Shown in pieces: positions 44,260 through 56,261 of a DNA stretch of 64,000 nucleotides. Made by a program: the position numbers and the translations under genes. Under the pieces are notes generated by a model, which saw only the letters and a program-made list of their open reading frames with translations, did not search any database and had not been told where the DNA came from. This DNA comes from Arabidopsis thaliana (taxonomy: Eukaryota > Streptophyta > Magnoliopsida > Brassicales > Brassicaceae), in contig NC_003074.8 of assembly GCF_000001735.4 (NCBI RefSeq), forward strand, positions 14,949,261 through 15,013,260, written 5' to 3'. How positions within the stretch are numbered: the first letter of the stretch is position 1; every line of letters begins with the position of its first letter.

Positions 44260-45200
44260 TTTGTATGAAGGATAATTATTATTGAATACAGAGTTTGAAA
44301 TATATACACATACAACTATTGCTAGGGTATCCTAAGAAGATTAATTACATGATCTAATTTACATAAATAGAAGATATGATTGATCAAATCATTTGATATG
44401 ATTGATCCTTAATATGCCCCCTCAAGATGGAGGGGCTTGGCGTAACTCCAATCTTGCTCGATAAATTTGTAAATGTGGCGCGGGAAAGTGGTTTGGTTAG
44501 TGCATCAGCCAACTGATCATTTGTAGAAACATGAACCACCCATAGCGCTCCCATTTGAACTTGATTTCTAAGAAAGTGATAGTCCAAAGCAATGTGTTTC
44601 ATCCTTGAGTGAAAAACTGGGTTTGCACACAAATATGTTTCTTCAACATTATCACAATAAACAGTTGGAGCACTAGATAAGACAATTCCAAGCTCCTGAA
44701 GTAACAAACATACCCAACGAATCTCTATGGAGGCATTTGCAACAGACCTATACTCAACCTCTGTTGATGATCTCGCCACACCTCTTTGCTTTTTGGAGGA
44801 CCAAGATATTGGATTGTGACCTAGGTAAACAACATAAGCATTTGTGGAAACATAGTCATCCGTATCTCCAGCCTAATCCGCGTTTGAATATGCATGAAGT
44901 GAGAGTGGATTGTTGCGTTTGAGAAGTATACCATGAGTTGGCGTACCATGGAGATAGCGAAGAAGTCTCTTAACAGCTTGCCAATGTTCTGAAGTTGGAG
45001 AATGCATGAATTGTGAAAACTTATTTACCGCATAGGAGATGTCGGGTCGGGTGAAAGCTAAGTATTGAAGACTACCCACTACACTTCGATACTCAGTAGG
45101 ATCTGATAGCCGAACACCAGAATGAAGAGAGAGCTTTGGTGTTAATGCCGTTGGTGTGTGATACGGTTCACCAATCCTATTACCGCAAAAGGCCACGTCA
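44260..45200 (-). mobile_element. Truncated Copia element, 3' end, minus orientation
   Basis: A probable 3' LTR ends at 44414 (GATCCTTAATA), next to TGCCCCCTCAAGATGG, the complement of a polypurine tract. Coding remnants of reverse transcriptase and RNase H extend to about 45200. Everything 5' of this is missing, and the remnant abuts the Gypsy element. Confidence 0.75.
44414..45200 (-). pseudogene. Copia reverse transcriptase C-terminus and RNase H
   Basis: The minus strand reads LSDPTEYRSVVGSLQYLAFT, RPDISYAVNKFSQFMHSPTS, HWQAVKRLLRYLHGTPTHGI and, after a frame break near 44830, RSSTEVEYRSVANASIEIRW, YCDNVEETYLCANPVFHSRM, KHIALDYHFLRNQVQMG and DQLADALTKPLS. These are classic Copia landmarks in order. 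The protein upstream of YHTPTALTPKLSLHSG is unrelated, marking the truncation. Confidence 0.85.
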
Positions 45201-45635
45201 GGAGAACGAAGCTGAGTTGGAAGCTGTCGTGGAAGCGAAGGGAAAAGAAGGAGAGAAAGACTCCAAGTGAGAAGGAGGGTTTCCTGAGAAGACTTGAAGT
45301 ATAAATAAGCCATTGTGGCATTTATTTCCTTTTATGCTTTTATCTGGGTTTTTCTTGAGATTTATTGTTAGAGAGAGATTGTCCCGGTGATGTGCCAGAA
45401 GAGAGTCTCTATGTTGAGCTCTGTGTAATCGTTACTGGTGAGAGTGGTGAACGATTGTATTTCTCTTTAACCGATCGATTATCTCGTTGATAATCGATCA
45501 AATTTATCTCAGTTTTCAAATCATACTTTCAATAAAAGCTAATATCTCTTTATTCATCATTTTGTTGAGTTTTGAGTTGATCGATCATCTTAAATCTATC
45601 ATTGGTGCGATGATCTCGGTTCGTTGTAAGTCGCG

Positions 45636-46450
45636 ATGGTTGTAGGTGAAGGATCGGAGCTGTATGAGGAAGACAGCTATGGCGGTGTGGGTGTTGAGAA
45701 CGATATATCATTTTTGAAGGGTGGATACAAACGTATGAATGAAATGCAGCTGGCTCAAGGTGAGAAGCTGGAATCGATGGACATATTGTTGAAAACGGTG
45801 GCTGCAACGTTGGAAAGGATGGAGATCAATGCTGGAAAACAAACTGATCGACCAGATCCTTCTCAAAATTCCCCACAGAGTATGATTAACTCAGCGTTTC
45901 AACAACGCGGATCTGGTGAGTATAATTTTGTGTTGGATAATCGTGCTAGCTTGCTGCGCAAAATAGAGATGCCTGTGTTTGATGGATCTCAGCCGTATGA
46001 GTGGTTTTCTAAGGTGGAGCGTTTCTTTCGTGTGGGTCGTTACGCCGATCATGAGAAGCTTGATTTGGTGGCGTTGAGTTTGGAGGGTGATGTTTTGAAA
46101 TGGTTTAATTGGGAGGTTGATCGGTGTGAGTTTTGTTCTTGAGTTGAGTTCCGTCAACGTTTGTTCTTGTGTTTTGGTAAATCTAATGAAGATGATCCGG
46201 GAAATCGGGTATTTGCGATTACACAACATGGCACAGTGGCTGAGTATGTGACTTAATTTGAGGATTTATCACCTCAAGTACCTGGTTTTCATGACTTTCA
46301 TTTGGAGAGAATTTTTTATAATGGGTTGAAGCAGGAGATGAAAGAGGTGCTTAAGATGAAGGAGTCGCGGGTTTACCTCATCAGAAGGCAGCAATGTTGA
46401 GGATGGAAGCCAGCTCTTTCTTTCAACTTATCAGTGAGATTTTTTTTTAC
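45636..46450 (+). pseudogene. Gypsy gag
   Basis: The ATG at 45636 opens a frame with a heptad-like N-terminal segment (MNEMQLAQGEKLESMDILLK) and the gag core (MPVFDGSQPYEWFSKVERFF, LVALSLEGDVLKWFNWE). Stops at 46140-46142 and near 46253 interrupt it. The same frame continues with FRQRLFLCFG, GTVAEYVT and FYNGLKQEMKEVL. It is the capsid-type protein of a plant Gypsy element. Confidence 0.8.
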
Positions 46451-46589
46451 AGGTTGGTCCTGTGAAGTCCTTTACACCAAGGCAAGCTACTGTGTTTCAG
46501 CAGAACAAACCTCTGTTGCTAACCAGTGGATCTACTCCGGGAGGTTCACAACCAGTGGGATTGCGATCGCTGTTACCAACATGACAGCG

Positions 46590-47184
46590 AGATACATCTG
46601 AGGAGTTGGATGTTATGCGTGTTAAGGGTATCTGTTTCAAGTGTAAAGGGAAGTACTCTCGAGGCTATGTGTGTCCTCTTAAAGAATTGCAGATTCTTAC
46701 AATTGTGGATGGTTTGGAATTGGAAGTTTTGGACGATGAGATGCTGGTTGTTGACACTGAACTTATGGAAGTTCAAGAACCACCAGCTTGTCAATCCTTA
46801 TCTTTCAACTCCTTTTTGGGGTTACACTCACCACGCACAACAAAACTTGTTGGCGTATTTGGCAAGAGCAGAGTAGTGATATTGTTGGATTTAGGAGCTT
46901 CTCACAATATTATCACTCCTACTGTGGCTGCCAAACTTAAGTTGCAATTGTACAAGGCTAGAGGGTTAGATGGCATGCTTGGAAATGGTGTTTCAGTGCA
47001 TGGCTCTAGCATTTGTAAAGCGGTACAGTTTCAGCTGAGTGGTGTGGATTTTCAAAGTGATTTCATTGCTCTGGATTTAGGAGGTGTGGATATTATTTTG
47101 GGTATGCAATAGTTAGTCACATTGGGTAAGTGTGAAGTGGATTAGAAATTACAAGAGTGGTGGTTTACTTATAACGGGAAGGCT
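46590..47184 (+). pseudogene. Gypsy zinc knuckle and aspartic protease
   Basis: The frame has GICFKCKGKYSRGYVCP, a zinc knuckle in which the expected His is replaced by Tyr. The retropepsin part has VVILLDLGASHNIITPTVAA (active site DLGAS) and ALDLGGVDIILGMQ. Stops at 47110-47112 and shortly after cut the link to reverse transcriptase. Confidence 0.8.
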
Positions 47185-48181
47185 GTGCATTTGGTTGGAG
47201 ATCAGCTTTTACACACTCCTCCTCTATCGTTAAGAGCTGTGGAAGCACCATTGCCTGTTGTGGAGTCTTTTTCACCGGATGATGTGGTTACTCCTTTGGT
47301 GAATAACACGGTGATTACTCATCACACACAAGCGATAGCATTGGTTTTGCAGAAGTTTGCATTAGTGTTTAAGCTTCTGGTTGGTTTACCTCCTGTCCAA
47401 GGACATGAGCACACTATTACTCTTCAACCAGGAGTACATGCCATTACTGTCAAGACTTATCGTTGCCCTCATGCAACTAAAGTTATCATGGAGAAGATGG
47501 TTGAGGACATGTTAGCTGCGGGTATCATCAGGCCAAGTAACAACCCTTTTTCCAGTCCTGTTCTTTTGGTAAAAAAGAAGGACGTTTCTTGGAGATTTTG
47601 TGTGGATTACAGGGCTCTTAACAGGGCTACTATTCTTGACAAGTTCCCTATCCCTGTCATAGATCAACTATTGGATGAGTTACATGGTGCAGTAATTTTC
47701 TCTAAGATTGATTTGCAAGCAGGTTATCATCAAATACGGGAAGATGTTATAGCGAAGACAGCATTTCATACTTTGGAAGGTCACTATGAATTTTTGGTCA
47801 TGCCTTTTGGCTTGACAAATGCACCAGCCACATTTCAGTCACAAATGAACAAGATATTTTCTCCTTACTTAAGACGTTTTGTTTTGGTTTGCTTTGACGA
47901 TATTCTGGTGTATAGTCGAACAGTTGAAGAGCATGCTCATCATTTGAGTTTGGTTCTGAAGTTGTTAGACGAGAATCAAATGTTTGCTAACTAGAAGAAG
48001 TGCTCTTTTGGAGTTCCACAGGTGGAGTATTTAGGGCACATTATCTGTGCCAATGGTGTGGCAACTGAGACAACAAAAACTGAAGCTATGGCCAATTGGC
48101 ATGTTCCTGTTAATATTAAGCAGCTGAGGGGTTTTCTGGGACTGACAGGATATTACAGGAAGTTTGTGCAGGGTTATGGTT
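47185..48181 (+). pseudogene. Gypsy reverse transcriptase, before the CACTA insertion
   Basis: It contains [92 protein letters not shown] and [18 protein letters not shown] (catalytic FDD). A stop at 47992-47994 follows, then [20 protein letters not shown] and [17 protein letters not shown], where the CACTA element starts. The catalytic motif looks intact, so decay here is light. Confidence 0.88.
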
Positions 48182-48746
48182 AACTACAAGAAAACACGAT
48201 TATAACGACTACAATTTTAGTCGCAAAGTAGTCGTAAATCGATAGATTACGACTGTTTTACGACTAATCACTGTTATCGCAAATCCACAGTCGCTAAACG
48301 CAATAGTCGTAATTTTAGTCGCCAATTTACGACTAAGTTACGACAAACTCATGTAGTCGTAATGTTAGTCGTAAAATAGTCGCTATCTGTTACGACTATG
48401 TTACGACTAAGTTACGATTAAACTATATGAACTTTCGATTATTGTAGGGACAGTCTGCGACTATTTACCGACTAATATGTGACTGAGTAACGACTACGGT
48501 TTTAGACAAAAGAAAAAAATGTCATTTTTATTTCTGATTTATATTGCTTAATCCTGTAATGCTTTAACAACTATTCTTATCTAAATTTCAAAATCAAACT
48601 CATGATTCAAACAAACACGAAATTCATTAATATTGTAACCAAAATAAAGATTCAATTTACACTAAATTCTCAAAATACAATTCAACATACACTAAATTCT
48701 CAAAAGACTACAAGTTCATGCTAGTTTGTAAAGAGGGAGAAGTAAC

Positions 48747-51600
48747 TTAAGAAGTAGTTGGAGATGAGATAGGCTCTGTAGTTGATTCAGGTGAATGAGA
48801 GTCGATGAAGTGGAGAAAGGCCAGATCAGTTTGGCGCAAATACTTCTCAACCAAGGACAAGTGTGCCAACTTGTCCTTCTGCTCAGCTACAGCCTTGGTT
48901 TGCTCTTCCTCACGTTTTGCATTATGAGCAGCTTGCTCTTCAAGTTTTTGTTGAGCTTCCTTCAGTTGCACTTGCAATGCCACGAAAGAAGAAGATTCTC
49001 CTAAATGTTTGCGTTTTCCAGTGACTAGATCCGGAAGATTCTCCTTAAGACTGCCCAGTCCATAATAGTTTCCTCGTGAATCTGTCTCTGTGGACTGTGA
49101 AAAGAAAGAGACAAACAATTACTAAAGAGCATGAGAATATGCAGACCATAATTATGAAAATGTAAACTTTACCTGTAGGAAGATGAGAGTACAGTCATCT
49201 GATGTGAGCTCCCGAGGTCATGATTCCCCGTCTGAAACATTTGAAGTCTCTGCCTCCATTTCAGAAACTTTCTCCTGCAATTTCTGCTCATAGTTCTTTG
49301 CAATCTTCTCAGCCTTCTTATCGACATAAGTGCCATCTGGTTTGGTATGCGTCTTGACAAAGACCTCACCAATACCCACTGTCCTTCCTAATTCCTCTTC
49401 CTGCAATGTTAAAAATGAACAAGGACTAAGACAACATCTAAACTTGCAATGGACTATGTAAAACAAATAACAGAGAGAACAAGAAGTTATTTACCATTTC
49501 TGATTGGATTTGTTGATAGGACGTCGGCCCTGATAAATGGATGTGAGGACCGAGCCCATTACGGTCAGACATGCGAGCCTTGGAATATGTCAGACTCTTT
49601 GCAATTGCTTCTTCAGTATCCCAGTATGCACACATCGTTTCCCAGATATGGGAATCAATGATCCATTTAGGACACTCTTGACTAGTCCTCACAGTGCTAA
49701 TCATATCTTTCATCCGTCTTTGACATATATCTTCAAAATAGTACTGAACTGTTCCTGTAATCAAAGGATCCCAATGGTGTATTTTCTACAAATACAAAGA
49801 CATGATGTTAGTGAAGATAATTAACAGCTAAACATTTAAGTGAATGCAAGAGAAAAAACTATACCGCAAACTCGAGAAAGTATCTTTCTCGTCGATCCCG
49901 TGGAACACATGACCAGCTATAGAAGACACCATCAAATTTGTTTGTCCATACTCTAGTAATCTTTCGAATCAACCTCGAAGATGTGTCACGAGTAAACCTG
50001 CAAAGACATGACAAGAATACACAGATCAAATGCATAAGACACTCACACATTTAAACTAGAGATCACAATGCACTAACACATTAAAACCATAGATCATAAT
50101 TGGCTTACACATCATAACCAGACGCATGCTAGAGATCACAATAGACTCACACAACTTACACAACTAAGTTTAACACTTAACATTACACAATACACTCGGA
50201 CTCTTATTACTAAGCAGACACATCACAATACACTTACACTCTTATCACTTACACAACTAAAGTAGACACTTAACATTACACATTACACAATACACTAACA
50301 CACTTACAAAACTAAACCAAACACTTACACAACTAAACTAGACACTTCACATCTAAACTAGATACCGCAAACTAATACACTTACACTAATACACTTACAC
50401 AATACACTTACACAATACACTCGGACTCTAATCAATACATTGTTAAGAAAGAAACAAGACAATATCAAAACCAAACATCAAAACCAATTCTCCAATCAAA
50501 ACCAGACATCAAAACCAAAATATAACAAGTAACCAAAACACTTCACTAAATCTTAGCACAACTAGCTAATGAGCTAATGAGGTAAAAGAGAAAGAAACAC
50601 ATAAAAGCATGGAGACTGAGCTAAACATAAACCCTAACTAGAACCTCTTTACACAAAAGCAATCAAAACAAGTTCCAGAGGTTATCAAAGCATGGAGACT
50701 CCTCAAGTGTTATCAACGACCACTCGATCATTCTCCTATCAAAACAAGCTCCAGAGGTTCAAAACTCAATGAATCTTAACTCCAACACTCGATTTGTCAT
50801 TTACTGTCTTAACTCAAATTTCAAAGCTAATGTTCGGAAAGAAACAAACAAACTTCATCGATTTCCATTACACTCGGACTCTTAGGACTTACACAACTAA
50901 ACTAGACACTTCACAATACACTCACACACATCAATACACTCGGACTCTAATCAATACATTCACACATCAAAACCAGACACATCAACTAAATGTTAAGAAA
51001 TAAAAAATAAAACACACTTAATTCTAAACTAGAGACCAACCACCTAAATAATATTGGAAAACCAGATAAAACGATGACTAACCAAGTTGTTTTTTCTATC
51101 GGTATGGGAGAAAGAACGGTGGTCCACGCCTCACGACCAGGAACTTGAAGAATGTCGTTTAGAGCCTTTACGTTATCGGCTTGGAGTTCCGGTAACACGG
51201 AACTGACAGGTTCTTGGAAGTTGTTACCTTGGGAAGATGGTTGACTTGCATGATAGTTCTGAATTGGAGAACTTGGAGGGTCATGTTGTGGAGTCGATCA
51301 AAACTTCTTCTGATGAAAGAGGTGCAGGGAGATCATGATTCACGGAGTTCTGGAAAAGAACTTGAGGAGGTGGATAGTCGGAGACTCGTGGAGCTGCTGA
51401 CCTTGCTTGTTGGGGTTGAACTCGGACTCGCCCTTGGGAAGACTAAGCAGGAGGAATCTCGGCCGCGGGGGTGAAGTTGTATTGACTAGCTAAAGGGTTT
51501 CTTTTCACAGTAGTGGGTTTAGAGGCTCCGGGTCTCTGTGAAAAATTTGGATCGGCTTTTCTCTTCCTTCCTCGCTTAGCTAGAGGCATCGAGACAGAGA
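48747..51600 (-). CDS. Transposase_24 (Ptta/En/Spm-type) accessory protein gene in CACTA
   Basis: Read right to left. N-terminal exon: MPLAKRGRKRKADPN (nuclear-signal-like) with a Pro/Ser-rich region (51443-51590). Next: ALNDILQVPGREAWTTVLSP (about 51190-51060). Then, after a long non-coding gap that reads like an intron (about 50000-51050), NKFDGVFYSWSCVPRDRRER (49860-50000), CPKWIIDSHIWETMCAYWDT and ARMSDRNGLGPHIH (49500-49770). A GEVFVKTHTKPDGTYVDKKA block follows (49218-49400), then DSRGNYYGLGSL and a coiled-coil C-terminus (48747-49095). Apparent introns have GT/AG-like ends, but exact joints are not certain. Early frames contain stops near 51440 and 51280, so the N-terminal half may be broken. 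The family is the accessory DNA-binding protein of plant CACTA elements. Confidence 0.65.
50150..50990. repeat. Irregular ACACTCGGACTCT repeat cluster in the CACTA intron
   Basis: CACTCGGACTCT occurs near 50195, 50415, 50873 and 50937, within ACACTTACACAACTAAAC-type words repeated many times. It looks like a decayed tandem repeat expanded within an intron. Confidence 0.6.
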
Positions 51601-52049
51601 TTGAGAGAGATTGGAAGAGAGTGAGAGAGATTGGAAGAGAGTGAGAGAGATTTAGGGATTCGAAGAGAGTGAGAGAGATTGGAAGAGAGATCGAGAGAGG
51701 CTGAATCGAGAGAGGTAAGAAAATTAGGGTTTTTCTTAATAACATTGGATTTCTTCTGGCTTTTACTGGGCCAAGTCTTAATATTGTTTGGGTAGCGAAA
51801 ATTTTCAAGGGTTTGAATTAAGCCTAATATACTTTATTATAGTCGCAAATTAGTCGGTAATCAGTCGCACAATATTTTAAAAGTTTGAAAATCATAGGTC
51901 TTCATAACTTTGGTCCATAATATTTGCTAGTATCCAAAATTTGATTTTTATGTATACCAATATAAAGAATATATATGTGATTAACATTTCATACCAAACA
52001 AATTATTCAATCACTATATATCCCTTTTTAATTAATTAATTAGAGTGAA

Positions 52050-52052
52050 TAA

Positions 52053-52090
<38 letters not shown>
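52050..52090. repeat. TA microsatellite
   Basis: About twenty consecutive TA dinucleotides inside the CACTA element. Exact length is likely variable between individuals. Confidence 0.9.
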
Positions 52091-52091
<1 letters not shown>

Positions 52092-52449
52092 TGTACAATT
52101 TTTTAAAGAGAGCATTTTCAAAATAAAGCTTTAAAATAAAATCTGTTAGAATGTTTACTTGTATTTTGATAATTACAAAACTAATAGTCTGAATATCATA
52201 ATAAAAATTAATTCATTATATTTACAATTTTAACGACTTATATGCGACTATTGTTTCCCCGACTTACTTATGTGTTAAATAACGACTACAGTAACGACTA
52301 TGTGTTAGAGTCGCCATTTAGCGACTATATAACGTTGTTTTTAGTTTAGTCGTAAAACAGTCGCTAAATAGTCCTTACTTTGTCGCTAAATTTGACGACT
52401 ACATAAACAGTCGCCATGTATAGTCGTTATAACCTGTTTTCTTGTAGTG

Positions 52450-53250
52450 TAAAGAAGGATAAATTTCAGTGGTCTGAGGCAACTCAACAAGCCTTTGAAC
52501 AGTTGAAACAGGTGATGGTCTCTGCACCTGTTTTGAGCTTACCGGATTTTACAAAAGTTTTTATTTTTGAATCATATGCTTTAGAGACAGGAGTAGAAGC
52601 AGCTCTGTTGCAGGACAAACGACCTATTGCATATTTTAGTCTTGGACTTACTGCAAGGGAACAACTAAAGTCGGCGTATGAGAGGGAATTAATGGCAATT
52701 GTGATGGCTGTGTTAAAATGGAAACATTATTTACTGGGAAAGAAGTTTATCGTTCATACAGATCAGAGAAGTTTAAAGTTTTTACTGGAACAAAGAGGGG
52801 TTAACATGGAGTATCAGCGTTGGTTGACTCGCTTATTAGGGCATGATATGGAGATTATGTACAAACCAGGTGTTGAAAATAAAGCGGCACATGGGTTGTC
52901 TAGAATTCCACAGCGGTTCAGTTACAGGAGTTATATTCGGAGATTGCAGATGATCCGATTATACAAGCTCTGATTTTACAAGTACAACAGAATTCTAATG
53001 GTTTGCGACATTATGCGTTGGTAGATGGGAAGTTGTGGTACAAGCGACGGTTGTTGATTCCAAAGACATCAAAGTTTATTCCCTTATTGCTACACGAGTT
53101 TCATGACAGTAAGATGGGGGTCATGGTGGGGTACTTAAGACGGTTAAGCGAATTCAAGAGTTATTTCATTTGGAAGGGATATAGAAGATGGTCCAGAAGT
53201 ATGTTTCAGAATACAGAGGTGTGGACTGATTTATTCAAATGGTCGAGTAC
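52450..53250 (+). pseudogene. Gypsy RNase H and integrase zinc region
   Basis: It resumes with [79 protein letters not shown] and [20 protein letters not shown] (RNase H). Frames with LRHYALVDGKLWYKRRLLIP, LLHEFHDSKMG and KYVSEYRGVD follow (integrase HHCC region, frameshifted). The first RNase H Asp region reads [13 protein letters not shown] where DAS.TGIGAVL is usual. About ten residues usually found between [10 protein letters not shown] and KKDKF are missing. It ends where the Tat-like LTR begins. Confidence 0.85.
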
Positions 53251-54276
53251 TGATATGGTTCAAATTACCTAGAACTACTCTCTCAAATAAGAGATCAATT
53301 GCAGTATTTTAGGATCGAATTCACGGAGTTCTTTTGTTCAAAAAGTGAGTTAAATGTCGAGATTAAGCTAGCAGGGTATAAGTGAAATAGTAAGAAAACA
53401 AAATAAGAAAACAGCAGATTGATTGGGTTATAAACGATTAGGAAAAGAGCTAGGAAACAAGGTATTCTCAGGAAACTATTGGTTAGTAGATCTAATGAAA
53501 GCTAGGTTGTTATCGAACCATTCTTAAACTCAAACTCTAATTTTGAAATAACCGGTGGGCGTGCCGTAAAACTCCCTATATCTATAGCTAATAATAACCG
53601 GAGAAGCCGAGAAACTATCAACCTAAATATGCATTTTTAATGAGTTTAATTGTTCATCTTAGTAGATAGGCCAATTCTTATTACACACCTATAAACCAGA
53701 CTCATCAAATAATAGATCCAACTACAGATACCTATGGCGGGCATATCTACTGTCTTGAAAGCATAAACACAGTAAATAGAGAAGGGGAAAGAAGGGATCT
53801 CTTCACTGTATATAGATCTGAATGAAACTCTGAGAAACAATAGATGAATAGCTTATGTCTCTCACAATAGGGTTTGTAGAAAACTTGATAAAAGACTTGA
53901 TAAATGAAACTTAGGTCTAAAAACAATATATATAGACCCTAAAAACGTCCAGGGACTAATAATGCAAATAAGGAAGTCTTCTGGGGCAAACTTGAGCTTC
54001 TGTAAACTCGAAAGCATCTAGGGTTTTTGTTGGGCCGAAACTGGTGTCGATCGACACTAAGAGTGTGTCGGTTGACACTCCTCGCTGATTCCTGAACCAA
54101 AATCGTCCTTAGCTTCCTTTTCCTTAGCTTTTGCTCCAAAATGTCTCATTATCTCCATTGTTGTCCCATTGCATAGAATACCTGAAAAGACACTAAAAAT
54201 ACTCGAGAAATAACAGAATGACTCAAAATCCTATACCTAAAACAGAGATAAAATCGGTGAAAATCGGGTTATATCA
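53251..54276 (-). repeat. LTR of a Tat-like Gypsy element
   Basis: 1026 bp with TGATAT...ATATCA ends. It is followed by ACTCCCCCAGACTTAGC, the complement of a polypurine tract, so this is the 3' LTR of a minus-strand element. The boundary at 53251 coincides with the sudden end of the Gypsy integrase. Confidence 0.7.
54044..54078. repeat. Palindrome pair in the LTR
   Basis: GTGTCGATCGACAC at 54044-54057 and the variant GTGTCGGTTGACAC at 54065-54078. Confidence 0.85.
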
Positions 54277-55468
54277 ACTCCCCCAGACTTAGCTTTTGTT
54301 TGCCCTCAAGCAAAACACAAAAGCCGAACCCGTGGAAGAGGTTTTGAAAACAAAGAAACTCCCAACATTCTCTAGCCTATTGCCATGATCATTAAAACTA
54401 AGTCCATATGCCTAACAAGTCTAATCAAATCCTAACCAACATGTACTTCTCTGCAAGCTTACACAACATTTTAGATTCCATACCTAAATTCAACAACTAT
54501 ATCCACCAGGCTTTCATTGCTGGGTCTCATCAAACAAGCCTACATTCAAGATACTTCTAAACTCATTCCTGTACTATACCATGATAAATTGACCATTCTT
54601 TATATATTTTTTCTTTTTCGGTGTTCTTTCTCTCCCAGACTTATTTTTTTAGAGAGTAAACAAAGGGGAACTCGCATACTGGATCGACACCCTCGACATT
54701 TTTCCAACCTTTGTAATTGATCATTCTAAATAATGTATAATAATGGGGTCATAGGAAACATTGCTACCCCTATAGTCGTCTCAATCTCTCATTATATTTT
54801 ATATTTATTTTTTATTTATTTTTTATTATAAGGGGAGAGGAACATATTCTTTTGATCACATTGGTCTCAATATCAGGTATGAACAAGGAGTCAAGATCTA
54901 TTAATACTAACCGTTTGAAGAGGTAAAAGGAAGAGCAGTGAGATTAGCTCCAGCCTTAGTGGTTGAGTTGGAAACTAGGATATCCTCAAGTCTGTTGCTT
55001 TGCCATCTAGGTTTTCCAATAGTCGGATTGATTCAAACCTGCAACACTCATCAATCAGGCAATAAACAAGAGAAATATAGATCATGATTCCTAACTAAAC
55101 TAAAGAAAACGTTTTTTTTTTTTTTTTTTTTTTTCTTTTTGGGAAAGAAAGGAAAGAAATAACCAAATGAACTGCAAAATAAGAAACAAAAAATAAAAGC
55201 ATCATTAGTAAGAACCTCCTCTAGACTTAAATGACACTGTCCTTAGTGGCATTCAAATCCAGAGAAAGCGGGAAAAATAAATCAAAAAGAAAATAAAAGA
55301 AAGGGAAAAGAAAAATCAAACCAGTGAGTTGCCTCCCACTAAGAGCTTGTTTTGAGTCAATAGCTTAACTTGGCGGAGTTCAAGATGTGGGTGGAGTGGT
55401 GGAGGATTGCTGCTGCCTCCTCGCCTTCCAAGGCGGTGTGAAAACGGATCTGGTTGGAGCAGTTTCTG

Positions 55469-55504
55469 GTGTCGATCGACACTCAGGTGTGTGTCGATCG
55501 ACAC
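55469..55504. repeat. Palindrome pair, internal copy 1
   Basis: GTGTCGATCGACAC at 55469-55482 and again at 55491-55504, 22 bp apart start to start. Confidence 0.9.
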
Positions 55505-55709
55505 TCTTCTTGTCACCTGCAAGAGCAACAGGAGAAACAAGCTTTCGAGGAACTCTGGGCTTGTTATCTAGTGAAGCAGTCTTCGCATAATCTAAAGCAT
55601 TAATCAAAGATAAACCAGGAGAAGAGAGAGAAGAGAACTTATCACATAGGTCCTCAATTGGTGTGGGCTGAAGAGACTGTGCAGAATCCTCTGTTTGCAA
55701 AACTCGAGG

Positions 55710-55745
55710 GTGTCGATCGACAGGGGTAGTGGTGTCGATCGACAC
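55710..55745. repeat. Palindrome pair, internal copy 2
   Basis: GTGTCGATCGACAG at 55710-55723 and GTGTCGATCGACAC at 55732-55745, again 22 bp apart. Confidence 0.9.
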
Positions 55746-55973
55746 CGTTCCTCTGCAACTCTCATTGGCGAGCTGAATGGGTTGGAGCGTTATGTGTGGC
55801 TCTCAATACAAAAAGTCCATTTGTTCTTAGCAATATAACTCTCAAGGTTTCTGTGAAGATCTAGCCCTGCTTTCTCATAATCTCAATTACAAATCTGTAG
55901 TGTGGATTTCGAAACCCACACAAACTACTCAGACATATTGGATGAAGCAAACAACATATTTGAGTGTAAATGC

Positions 55974-56199
55974 ATAAACACAGTAAATAGAGAAGGGGAA
56001 AGAAGGGATCTCTTCACTGTATATAGATCTGAATAAAACTCTGAGAAACAATAGATGAATAGCTTATGTCTCTCACAATAGGGTTTGTAGAAAACTTGAT
56101 AAAAGACTTGATAAACGAAACTTAGGTCTAAAAACAATATATATAGACCCTAAAAAACGTCCAGAGACTAATAATGCAAATAGGGAAGTCTTCTGGGAC
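55974..56199 (-). repeat. Isolated 226-bp LTR fragment
   Basis: It matches 53763-53988 of the Tat-like LTR with about five differences, but neither LTR end is present. It abuts unrelated sequence on both sides. Confidence 0.85.
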
Positions 56200-56261
56200 T
56201 AAAAATTATCAAACAAATTGCATATCAGATGATAGAGAAAAAAACATAGATTTTTATGATA

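Larger units (their letters stand above)
48182..52449 (-). mobile_element. CACTA (En/Spm-like) element without TNP2
   Basis: The left end ACTACAAGAAAAC (leading C changed to A) and right end GTTTTCTTGTAGTG are the inverted CACTA termini. Both ends carry arrays of AGTCGTAA/TTACGACTA words (48200-48480 and 52230-52440), the subterminal transposase-binding type. The interior holds one multi-exon minus-strand gene of the Transposase_24 family. No TNP2-type catalytic transposase is present, so it would rely on another copy. Three-base flanks differ (GTT left, TAA right). Confidence 0.85.
45320..53250 (+). mobile_element. Decayed Ty3/Gypsy element, interrupted by CACTA
   Basis: A possible 5' LTR end and leader (about 45320-45635) are followed by gag, protease, reverse transcriptase, RNase H and the integrase zinc region in order. 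A CACTA element sits at 48182-52449. The element ends abruptly at 53250 inside integrase, where a Tat-like LTR starts. Neither the rest of integrase nor a 3' LTR was found. Multiple in-frame stops show it is inactive. Confidence 0.82.
54277..55973 (-). mobile_element. Non-coding 3' region of a Tat-like Gypsy element
   Basis: No coding domain. CTCAAGCAAAACACAAAAGC near 54305 and AGTTGCCTCCCACTAAGAGC near 55325 are words I associate with untranslated parts of Tat/Ogre-type Gypsy elements. Paired GTGTCGATCGACAC palindromes occur near 55.47 and 55.71 kb. A long T run lies near 55110-55135. Confidence 0.55.
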
